Source of the DNA: Syntrophales bacterium
GTDB taxonomy: Bacteria; Desulfobacterota; Syntrophia; Syntrophales; UBA2210
Length of the DNA: 5,090 nt
NCBI GenBank assembly: GCA_030655735.1
Contig: JAUSPK010000177.1
Span: forward strand, 1 to 5,090
Direction: 5' to 3'
In this document: piece after piece, positions 1-4,431 of the stretch
Layout of the letters: the number at the start of each line of letters is the position of its first letter
Numbering within the stretch: the first letter of the stretch is position 1
Program-made: the position numbers and the translations under genes
The notes under the pieces: generated by a model
Database searches by the model: none
The model's input: the letters and a program-made list of their open reading frames with translations, nothing else
Told to the model about the DNA's origin: nothing

Positions 1-532
1 TCCCCCCCTTTTCACGGGCGATTGATTTCAGATCACCACCCAGATATTCCTGATGTTCCAGAGAGATATTGGTTATAATGGAAACCTCAGGAGAAACAAG
101 ATTGGTAGCGTCGAGCCTCCCCCCCATACCCACCTCAACAACCGCGATATCTACCTTGGATTGCGAAAAATACAGGAATGCCAGGGCGGTGGCATATTCA
201 AAATAGGTAACATCTTCAATGGCTTTTCCCCGCACCTCATCTATGAGGCTGCAGAGCATCTCTTCTTCAATCATGCGCCCGTTTACCCGTATTCGTTCCC
301 TGAAATCGCACAGGTGCGGGGAGGTGTAGAGCCCAACCTGCATCCCCTCCTTCGCTAATATGGAAGAGAGGAACGCAGCCGTCGATCCCTTGCCGTTGGT
401 ACCCCCTATCAGAACCGTTTTGTATTCATCCTGAGGATTGCCGAGACGGTCGAGAAGCCTGGAGATGGGTCCGATTCCGAACTGTATCCCTCTTCTTTTT
501 AATCCTTCCAGGTACGCGAGAGAATTGTGCAT
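1..532 (-). CDS. folC: Folylpolyglutamate synthase / dihydrofolate synthase, N-terminal part (runs off left edge)
   Basis: Cytosolic ATP-dependent ligase that adds glutamate to folates and, in bifunctional forms, to dihydropteroate. I translated 177 residues by hand with no stop up to the edge, so about 40% of a usual 420-440-residue protein is visible. Family signatures appear in order: the P-loop GGTNGKGST (43-51), LYTSPHL (68-74), RERIRVNG (78-85), the loop motif TYFEYATALAF (109-119), EVGMGGRLDATN (132-143) and ITNISLEH (153-160). The last has Glu-His where Asp-His is more common. The start is ATG at 532, with GGAG at 543-540 giving 7 nt of spacing. An in-frame TGA at 559-557 rules out an earlier start. 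The other nearby ATG (536) is out of frame. It is read in the same direction as the upstream genes but separated from them by a terminator. Whether it is mono- or bifunctional cannot be judged without the C-terminal domain. Confidence 0.95.
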   Translation of the reverse strand, partial: MHNSLAYLEGLKRRGIQFGIGPISRLLDRLGNPQDEYKTVLIGGTNGKGSTAAFLSSILAKEGMQVGLYTSPHLCDFRERIRVNGRMIEEEMLCSLIDEVRGKAIEDVTYFEYATALAFLYFSQSKVDIAVVEVGMGGRLDATNLVSPEVSIITNISLEHQEYLGGDLKSIAREKGG

Positions 533-540
533 GCATGCAC
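527..540. repeat. 14-bp perfect palindrome over the folC start codon
   Basis: GTGCATGCATGCAC equals its own reverse complement and alternates purine and pyrimidine throughout. It covers the folC ATG (532-530), an out-of-frame ATG (536-534) and the last base of the GGAG ribosome binding site. In the mRNA a 5-bp stem with a 4-base loop could hide the start. It may be chance; no function is known. Confidence 0.6.
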
Positions 541-543
541 TCC
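540..543 (-). promoter_or_regulatory. Ribosome binding site of folC
   Basis: GGAG (543-540) lies 7 nt before ATG 532 but only 3 nt before the competing out-of-frame ATG at 536. The spacing therefore favours 532, the frame that encodes FolC. The site lies 4 nt after the T-run of the upstream terminator, counting from 548. Confidence 0.75.
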
Positions 544-547
544 AAAC

Positions 548-585
548 AAAAAAGGGTCAGGGGTTGTATGACAAACCCCTGACCC
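548..585 (-). terminator. Intrinsic terminator between the EF-like gene and folC
   Basis: On the minus strand a perfect 12-bp stem (arms 585-574 and 565-554, AACCCCTGACCC and its complement on the plus strand) encloses an 8-nt loop. It is followed directly by six T (553-548) and then GTTT. There is no T-run on the plus-strand side, so it works for minus-strand transcripts only. It should end the EF-like gene's transcript. Because it abuts the folC ribosome binding site, it could also act as an attenuator of folC. Confidence 0.88.
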
Positions 586-629
586 CAAGAACTTTCCATT
601 ACACAGATCGGCCATAAAGGGTCACACCC

Positions 630-670
630 GTGCCTGATCAAAAACATTCCGGGCAGAATTATTCAGGCAC
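630..670. repeat. Inverted repeat overlapping the stop codon of the EF-like gene
   Basis: GTGCCTGA (630-637) pairs with TCAGGCAC (663-670), giving an 8-bp stem around a 25-nt interior. The interior holds a smaller ATTC/GAAT pair (plus-strand arms 646-649 and 656-659). The TAA stop (661-659) lies inside. No T-run follows, so it is not a terminator by itself. It may stabilise the 3' end or form part of a structured folC leader. Confidence 0.5.
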
Positions 671-919
671 AACCTTGAACATCTCATCTCCGGGGCGAAC
701 ACGGTCAGAGACCTTGATGCCGATATAATCACCAGCCGTCGCCTTCTCTATCTGTTTATTATCGATCTCCATTGAATTGATCGTGTCCTCGAAATCCGTG
801 GTATGCCCGGCAAACTTGACCGTATCACCGGCCCGCAGCTCTCCTGCTGTGATCTTAACTGCCGCAACACTGGGTTTCGAAAAAAATTTCATCACCTCTC
901 CAATCTTTTCTTCTCCCAT
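659..919 (-). CDS. Small translation elongation factor-like protein (EF-Tu domain 2-like beta-barrel)
   Basis: An 86-residue protein that resembles a single EF-Tu/IF2 domain-2 beta-barrel with no GTPase domain. Visible features are a VAAVKITAGELRAGDTVKFAG strand-turn pattern (18-38), the conserved block HTTDFEDTINSMEID (39-53) and AGDYIGIKVSDRVRPGDEMFKV (62-83). The last matches the end of such barrels and the C-terminal domain of U32-family peptidases. Small stand-alone proteins of this type are known in bacteria and archaea as translation elongation factor-like proteins, and I know of no proven role. There is no signal peptide or membrane segment, so it is probably cytosolic. ATG 919 is supported by GGAGG at 931-927 with 7 nt spacing. 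It has its own promoter and terminator, so it appears to be a one-gene unit between the ribosomal operon and folC. Family call is fairly sure; function is unknown. Confidence 0.85.
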   Translation of the reverse strand: MGEEKIGEVMKFFSKPSVAAVKITAGELRAGDTVKFAGHTTDFEDTINSMEIDNKQIEKATAGDYIGIKVSDRVRPGDEMFKVVPE

Positions 920-986
920 AACTCATCCTCCCTGTAACCGCCCGAAAAACCGTATAACAACATTTCTGTCGGAAATAACTGGAGTA

Positions 987-1014
987 ATTATAACCTCTCC
1001 CGCTGAAAAATCAA
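987..1014 (-). promoter_or_regulatory. Sigma-70-type promoter for the EF-like gene
   Basis: On the minus strand TTGATT (1014-1009), a 16-nt spacer and a perfect TATAAT (992-987). Transcription should start near 980, giving a leader of about 60 nt before ATG 919. The -35 box begins only 5 bp beyond the T-run of the rplQ terminator, which fits a new transcription unit starting here. Confidence 0.8.
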
Positions 1015-1019
1015 GCAAT

Positions 1020-1046
1020 AAAAAAGGGCAGGGTATCCCCCTGCCC
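1020..1046 (-). terminator. Intrinsic terminator after rplQ, end of the ribosomal protein operon
   Basis: On the minus strand GGGCAGGG (1046-1039), loop GGATA (1038-1034) and CCCTGCCC (1033-1026) form a perfect 8-bp GC-rich stem. Six T follow (1025-1020). It begins 23 nt after the rplQ stop codon. Confidence 0.93.
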
Positions 1047-1069
1047 TCTCAGATTACCTTGTATCATGT

Positions 1070-1465
1070 TTACTTGGCGGCCTTTTTCCTCTTTGCAGCC
1101 TTTTTCTCCTCCGCCGGCATTAATTCTATAACAGAGAGAAGGGCGTTGTCGCCTTCCCGGGTCCCCACCTTGATTACCCGTGTATATCCCCCCATCCTTT
1201 CACTGTATCGGGGTGATAATTCCTCAAACACCTTCTTCGTAATCCGGTTGTCCCGTATAAAAGACATCGCCTGCCTCCTCGCATGGAGGGTCCCTCTCTT
1301 GCCCAAGGTTATCATCTTATCGGCAACGCCTCTCAACTCTTTGGCCTTCGCATCCGTTGTGGTGATCTTCTCATGTTCCAAAAGAGACGTTACCAGGTTC
1401 CTCATCATGGCCTTCCTGTGGCTCGACGTCCTGCCAAGTCTCCTTCCAGCTCTTCTGTGACGCAT
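1070..1465 (-). CDS. rplQ: 50S ribosomal protein L17
   Basis: Large-subunit protein near the peptide exit tunnel. The 131 residues open with the family signature MRHRRAGRRLGRTSSHRKAMMRNL (1-24), continue with LLEHEKITTTDAKAKELR (28-45) and contain RDNRITKKVFEELSPRYSER (71-90) and GGYTRVIK (92-99). A short Lys/Ala-rich tail (about 118-131) extends it slightly beyond the 115-127 residues common in the family; such tails vary. The ATG start is preceded by AAAGGGG (1481-1475) with 9 nt spacing. It lies 21 nt after rpoA, the usual rpoA-rplQ pair, and is the last gene before the operon terminator. Confidence 0.98.
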   Translation of the reverse strand: MRHRRAGRRLGRTSSHRKAMMRNLVTSLLEHEKITTTDAKAKELRGVADKMITLGKRGTLHARRQAMSFIRDNRITKKVFEELSPRYSERMGGYTRVIKVGTREGDNALLSVIELMPAEEKKAAKRKKAAK

Positions 1466-1486
1466 TGCGTAGTACCCCTTTACCTA

Positions 1487-2488
1487 TTATTCTTCCGTAT
1501 CCTTATGATCTCTGCTGGGAGGATGAAACTCCACCTTACTGCCGAGGCTCAGCCCCATCTCTTGAAGCATCTCCTTGATCTCATTCAGAGACTTCCTTCC
1601 AAAGTTTTTCGTTTTGAGCATCTCCGGTTCCGTCTTCTGAATAAGTTCTCCTATATACTGGATGCCCGCATTCTTCAGGCAATTGGCCGAGCGTACCGAA
1701 AGCTCCAGATCATCGACACCCTTGAGCAGGCTTTCGTTGACAAGGTTTTCTTCTCCCACTTCCTCCGGTTTCTCAATCTCCTCCGGTTCATCAAAATTGA
1801 TAAACACGCTCACCTGTTCCTTCAAGATCTTCGCTGCGTAGGCGGCGGCCGCCTCGGGAAGGATGCTGCCGTCCGTCCAGATCTCCAGGACCAGCTTATC
1901 GTAATCCGTTATCTGGCCGACACGCGCGTTGGAAACCGTGTACGAGACCTTCTTGATGGGGGAGAATATGGCATCAATATTGATTGTACCCTCAGGTTGT
2001 TCGGGACCTAACTCTCTGCTGGCGGGGACATATCCTCTTCCCACACCGGCCACCAGCTCGGCCTTGAAGATAGCCTTATCCGAAAGGGTTGCCAGGTGGT
2101 GCTCGGGATTGAGAATCTCAACCGTCTCATCGGTAATAATATCTCCCGCTTTGACGATCCCTCCACCGGACGCGTCGATATGAAGTGTCCGGGGGCCATC
2201 TTCGTGCAGTTTCAGCCGAACCCCTTTCATGTTCAAGATGATATCGGAAACATCCTCCTTAACACCTGAGATACTGGAGAATTCATGAAGTACCCCATCA
2301 AATCTCACGGAGGTAATGGCTGCACCGTAGATGGAAGAAAGGAGAACTCTCCTCAGGGCATTACCCAGGGTAATGCCAAACCCCTTCTCCAGGGGCTGGC
2401 AGGTAAATTCACCATAAAACGATGTATGGTTCTTCTCGTCAACTTCTATTCGTTTCGGTCTTATAAGGCTGCGCCAGTTTCTCTCCAT
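1487..2488 (-). CDS. rpoA: DNA-directed RNA polymerase subunit alpha
   Basis: Alpha subunit: the dimer scaffolds assembly of beta and beta', and its C-terminal domain contacts UP elements and activators. It has a full length of 333 residues (E. coli 329). The N-terminal domain (about 1-230) carries GFGITLGNALRRVLLSSI (36-53), the dimer/assembly helix, and GVLHEFSSISGVKEDV (65-80). A Glu/Pro-rich linker (about 233-250) leads to the C-terminal domain (about 257-318), containing VDDLELSVRSANCLK (258-272) and LKTKNFGRKSLNEIKEML (291-308). Arg266, Asn269 and Gly297 match E. coli Arg265, Asn268 and Gly296, the DNA minor-groove contacts, so UP-element recognition should be kept. ATG 2488 has GAGGA at 2502-2498 with 9 nt spacing. 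It is 25 nt after rpsD and 21 nt before rplQ, the classic alpha operon. Confidence 0.99.
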   Translation of the reverse strand: MERNWRSLIRPKRIEVDEKNHTSFYGEFTCQPLEKGFGITLGNALRRVLLSSIYGAAITSVRFDGVLHEFSSISGVKEDVSDIILNMKGVRLKLHEDGPRTLHIDASGGGIVKAGDIITDETVEILNPEHHLATLSDKAIFKAELVAGVGRGYVPASRELGPEQPEGTINIDAIFSPIKKVSYTVSNARVGQITDYDKLVLEIWTDGSILPEAAAAYAAKILKEQVSVFINFDEPEEIEKPEEVGEENLVNESLLKGVDDLELSVRSANCLKNAGIQYIGELIQKTEPEMLKTKNFGRKSLNEIKEMLQEMGLSLGSKVEFHPPSRDHKDTEE

Positions 2489-2513
2489 ATTGTTAGTTCC
2501 TCATATAAAACTT

Positions 2514-3146
2514 TTACTTAGAGTAAAACTCAACCACCAACTGCTCCTGGATGGGCATGGTCAACTCTTCCCGAGCGGGCAGCGCCTTTACAATACCCGT
2601 GAAATTACCTTTATCCATCTCCAGCCACTCGGGTATGCCTCGCCTGGCAACGGTTTCTATGGCATCGAGTATGGTGGCAATCTTCCTGCTTTTTTCCTTT
2701 ACCTGTATCGTGTCACCGGCCTTAACCAGATACGAAGGGATATTTACCTTCCTGCCATTCACAAGAAAATGGTTGTGCCGTACGAGCTGTCTCGCCTCGC
2801 CCCTGGAATTTGCGAAGCCCAGTCTATACACCATATTGTCCAGTCTTCTTTCCAGCAGAAGCAGCAGATTCGTACCGGTCACGCCCTTCTGTCGTTCAGC
2901 CTTTTCAAAACAGACCTTAAACGATTTTTCCATAAGGCCGAACGTCCTTTTGAGTTTCTGTTTTTCCCTCAACTGGGTGCCGTAATCGGATTGTTTCCGC
3001 CTGAACTTGACCTGTCCATGTTCCCCAGGCACATAACCCCTTCGTTCGAAGGCACACTTATCGCCATAGCACCTGTCCCCCTTCAGGAACAGCTTCGCAC
3101 CCTCAGCCCGGCATAATCTGCATAAAGATCCTCTGTATCTCGCCAA
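2514..3146 (-). CDS. rpsD: 30S ribosomal protein S4, zinc-binding form, TTG start
   Basis: Primary 16S rRNA binder that starts assembly of the 30S body. It is 210 residues, the usual length. The N-terminal domain keeps all four zinc ligands, Cys9, Cys12, Cys26 and Cys31 (LCRLC ... RCYGDKC), as in Thermus S4 and unlike the zinc-free E. coli type. The S4 RNA-binding domain spans about 98-165 (RRLDNMVYRLGFANSRGEARQLVRHNHFLVNG). The C-terminus ends LVVEFYSK. The start is TTG at 3146: there is no in-frame ATG, GTG or TTG between it and an upstream TAG (3161-3159), the protein then begins MARYRGS as in the family, and GGAGGAG lies at 3157-3151. In several bacteria S4 represses its own operon; the 57-nt gap before this gene is the longest inside the ribosomal block. 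Confidence 0.98.
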   Translation of the reverse strand: MARYRGSLCRLCRAEGAKLFLKGDRCYGDKCAFERRGYVPGEHGQVKFRRKQSDYGTQLREKQKLKRTFGLMEKSFKVCFEKAERQKGVTGTNLLLLLERRLDNMVYRLGFANSRGEARQLVRHNHFLVNGRKVNIPSYLVKAGDTIQVKEKSRKIATILDAIETVARRGIPEWLEMDKGNFTGIVKALPAREELTMPIQEQLVVEFYSK

Positions 3147-3150
3147 AATA

Positions 3151-3157
3151 CTCCTCC
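3151..3157 (-). promoter_or_regulatory. Strong ribosome binding site selecting the TTG start of rpsD
   Basis: GGAGGAG (3157-3151) lies 4 nt before TTG 3146-3144, or 6 nt counted from its GGAGG core. A near-complete Shine-Dalgarno match before a weak start codon supports TTG as the true start. Confidence 0.8.
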
Positions 3158-3186
3158 ACTAATTATGTAATCCAATCAGGATAAGG

Positions 3187-3207
3187 CTATCGTCCCAAAG
3201 GACCTAG
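3187..3207 (-). other. Small hairpin at the rpsK stop / rpsD leader
   Basis: On the minus strand GTCC (3203-3200), loop TTTG and GGAC (3195-3192) form a 4-bp stem, extended past an internal loop by CTA (3207-3205) and TAG (3189-3187). It starts in the last codons of rpsK and lies in the 57-nt gap before rpsD. No T-run follows, so it is not a terminator. It could be part of an mRNA structure controlling rpsD, but it is short and may be chance. Confidence 0.3.
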
Positions 3208-3596
3208 ACCCTTCTCCTCTTAGGCGGACGGCAGCCGTTGTGGGGAATCGGCGTCACGTCCTTGATAAGACTTATGTTCAAACCCGCTGCCTGCAGCGCC
3301 CTGAGCGCCGATTCTCTTCCGGAACCGGGACCTTTCATATACACCTGCACGCTTCTCAGTCCATGCACCCTCGCCTTCTTAACGGCGTCCGTAGCGGTCA
3401 TCTGTGCGGCGAAGGGGGTGCTTTTTCTCGAGCCTTTGAACCCCTGCCCTCCACCGGAAGACCAGGAAATAACATTGCCGCTCAGATCCGTAATCGTGAC
3501 TATGGTGTTGTTGAAGGTCGACTGAATGTGAGCAATCCCGTCAGAGATATTCTTTTTTTCTTTTTTCTTTACATTTCTCTTTTTTGGTTGAGCCAT
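3204..3596 (-). CDS. rpsK: 30S ribosomal protein S11
   Basis: Platform protein of the small subunit that contacts 16S rRNA near the mRNA exit. The 130 residues start with a Lys-rich tail (5-15), then carry GIAHIQSTFNNTIVTITD (20-37), SSGGGQGFKGSRKSTPFAAQ (46-65), GPGSGRESALRAL (89-101) and the conserved end IPHNGCRPPKRRRV (117-130). Asn120-Gly121 corresponds to the E. coli Asn119-Gly site that becomes iso-aspartate. ATG 3596 follows GGAGG (3605-3601) with a short 4-nt spacer. It is 46 nt after rpsM. The A-rich 5' end contains two in-frame A-AAA-AAG heptamers, which I read as plain lysine coding. Confidence 0.98.
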   Translation of the reverse strand: MAQPKKRNVKKKEKKNISDGIAHIQSTFNNTIVTITDLSGNVISWSSGGGQGFKGSRKSTPFAAQMTATDAVKKARVHGLRSVQVYMKGPGSGRESALRALQAAGLNISLIKDVTPIPHNGCRPPKRRRV

Positions 3597-3642
3597 CTTT
3601 CCTCCAGGTAGAGAGTGCGCCTCATGACGGACTCTTCTCGCA

Positions 3643-4011
3643 TTACTTTCTCTTTCCGCCCACAGCCTTCCTCGGACCCTTTCTCGTTCGCGCGTTGGTA
3701 CTGGTCCTCTGCCCCCTCACGGGGAGACCCTTTCTGTGTCTCAGGCCCCTGTACGTCCCTATATCCATGAGACGTTTTATAGACATGGTAACCTCTCTCC
3801 GGAGGTCACCCTCAACCTTGGAATCCTTATCTATAATGTCCCTTATCGCGGTTACCTGCTCATCAAGAAGGTTGTCTGTCCTGGTATCAAAATCAATTCC
3901 CGCCTCTTCAAGGATCTTGCGGGATTTGGACCTCCCTATGCCGTATATATACGTGAGGGCTATTTCCATTCTTTTGTTTTTGGGTAAATCGACCCCTGCT
4001 ATTCGTGCCAC
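3643..4011 (-). CDS. rpsM: 30S ribosomal protein S13, GTG start
   Basis: Head protein of the small subunit that bridges to the 50S and contacts P-site tRNA through its tail. It is 122 residues, the normal length. Visible are MARIAGVDLPKNKRMEIALTYIYGIG (1-26), the helix-turn-helix-like segment around GRSKSRKILEEAGI (26-39), SIKRLMDIGTYRGLRHRKGLPVRGQRT (77-103) and the basic tail TNARTRKGPRKAVGGKRK (105-122). The start is GTG at 4011-4009, giving the conserved MARIAG. GGGAGG at 4025-4020 with 8 nt spacing supports it. It lies only 19 nt after rpmJ, so there is no room for a separate long alpha-operon leader of the E. coli kind. Confidence 0.98.
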   Translation of the reverse strand: MARIAGVDLPKNKRMEIALTYIYGIGRSKSRKILEEAGIDFDTRTDNLLDEQVTAIRDIIDKDSKVEGDLRREVTMSIKRLMDIGTYRGLRHRKGLPVRGQRTSTNARTRKGPRKAVGGKRK

Positions 4012-4019
4012 CTGTGCAA

Positions 4020-4025
4020 CCTCCC
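4020..4025 (-). promoter_or_regulatory. Ribosome binding site selecting the GTG start of rpsM
   Basis: GGGAGG (4025-4020) lies 8 nt before GTG 4011. It sits just after the rpmJ stop (4033-4031). Confidence 0.75.
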
Positions 4026-4030
4026 GCCGG

Positions 4031-4144
4031 TTATCCCTGGCGCTGTTTATGTTTAGGGTTTTCGCATATGACTCTTACAACGCCACGTCTCTTTACGATC
4101 TTACACTTAACACATATCTTCTTAACAGACGCTCTTACTTTCAC
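4031..4144 (-). CDS. rpmJ: 50S ribosomal protein L36, zinc-binding form, GTG start
   Basis: Smallest large-subunit protein, 37 residues, found by direct translation: it begins MKVRASVKKICVKCK and ends NPKHKQRQG. It has the family length and the zinc ribbon ligands Cys11, Cys14, Cys27 and His32, so it is the zinc-dependent (C+) type. The start is GTG at 4144-4142, with GGAG at 4158-4155 (10 nt spacing). The stop is TAA at 4033-4031. It sits 23 nt after infA and 19 nt before rpsM, the standard infA-rpmJ-rpsM order. Its small size and GTG start make it easy to miss. Confidence 0.97.
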   Translation of the reverse strand: MKVRASVKKICVKCKIVKRRGVVRVICENPKHKQRQG

Positions 4145-4167
4145 CGCTCTCACACTCCGTTTCCATC

Positions 4168-4386
4168 TTATTTGGACCTATAGGTAATCCTGCCCCGGGT
4201 CAGGTCATAGGGCGACAACTCTACCGTTACCTTGTCCCCCGGCAGTATCTTGATAAAATGCATCCTCATCTTCCCCGAGATGTGGGCCAAAACGCGGTGG
4301 CCGTTCTCAAGCTCGACGCGAAACATCGCATTTGGCAATGGCTCCAGCACCGTCCCTTCAACAATTATAGCGTCTTCTTTAGCCAT
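4168..4386 (-). CDS. infA: Translation initiation factor IF-1
   Basis: Single S1/OB-fold protein that binds the 30S A site and, with IF2 and IF3, controls start selection. It is 72 residues, the standard length. The whole family pattern is present: MAKEDAIIVEGTVLEPLPNAMFRVELENGH (1-30), VLAHISGKMRMHFIKILPGDKVTVELSPYDLTRGRITYR (32-70). Unlike many IF1 proteins it has Val-Glu before the GTV core, an ordinary variant. ATG 4386 is preceded by GGTGA (4398-4394) with 7 nt spacing, matching the 3' part of a full Shine-Dalgarno sequence. It is 45 nt after map, with a palindrome in the gap, and 23 nt before rpmJ. Confidence 0.99.
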   Translation of the reverse strand: MAKEDAIIVEGTVLEPLPNAMFRVELENGHRVLAHISGKMRMHFIKILPGDKVTVELSPYDLTRGRITYRSK

Positions 4387-4412
4387 GTGCTCATCACCCC
4401 GCCAGGTGTCCG

Positions 4413-4428
4413 AGGGTACCGGTACCCT
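4413..4428. repeat. 16-bp perfect palindrome between map and infA
   Basis: AGGGTACCGGTACCCT equals its own reverse complement. In RNA it could make a 6-bp stem with a CCGG loop. CCAGG (4402-4406) and CCTGG (4426-4430) form a second, overlapping inverted repeat. No T-run follows. It could be an operator, a processing site, or chance; the infA ribosome binding site starts about 15 nt further on. Confidence 0.55.
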
Positions 4429-4431
4429 GGC

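Noticed and set aside
61..130. Possible frameshift in folC at the run of seven C (119-125)
   Set aside because: Careful codon counting gives an intact GMGGRLDATN in the same frame as the start, so no frameshift.
598..630. Possible folC promoter, TGTAAT at 603-598 on the minus strand
   Set aside because: The -10 is fair but no adequate -35 lies 16-18 nt upstream, and its start would fall just before the terminator stem.
426..647. Minus-strand open frame of 73 codons across the terminator and the folC start
   Set aside because: It runs through the terminator hairpin and then overlaps folC in the wrong frame; no recognisable protein pattern.
1283..2011. Long plus-strand open frame of 242 codons, with others at 777-1460, 2490-3116 and 3584-4183
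   Set aside because: They lie antisense to rpoA, rplQ, rpsD, rpsM and neighbours, show no family motif, and their length follows from the codon use of the real genes.
3147..3190. Possible internal promoter before rpsD, CATAAT at the end of a TTGG-rich stretch
   Set aside because: No -35 box at proper spacing; the nearest TTGGGA is about 25 nt away.
3552..3585. Two in-frame A-AAA-AAG slippery heptamers in the first 15 codons of rpsK
   Set aside because: A -1 shift at either leads to the same nearby TGA and yields only a short peptide. There is no clear stimulatory structure, and the tract simply encodes the Lys-rich S11 tail.
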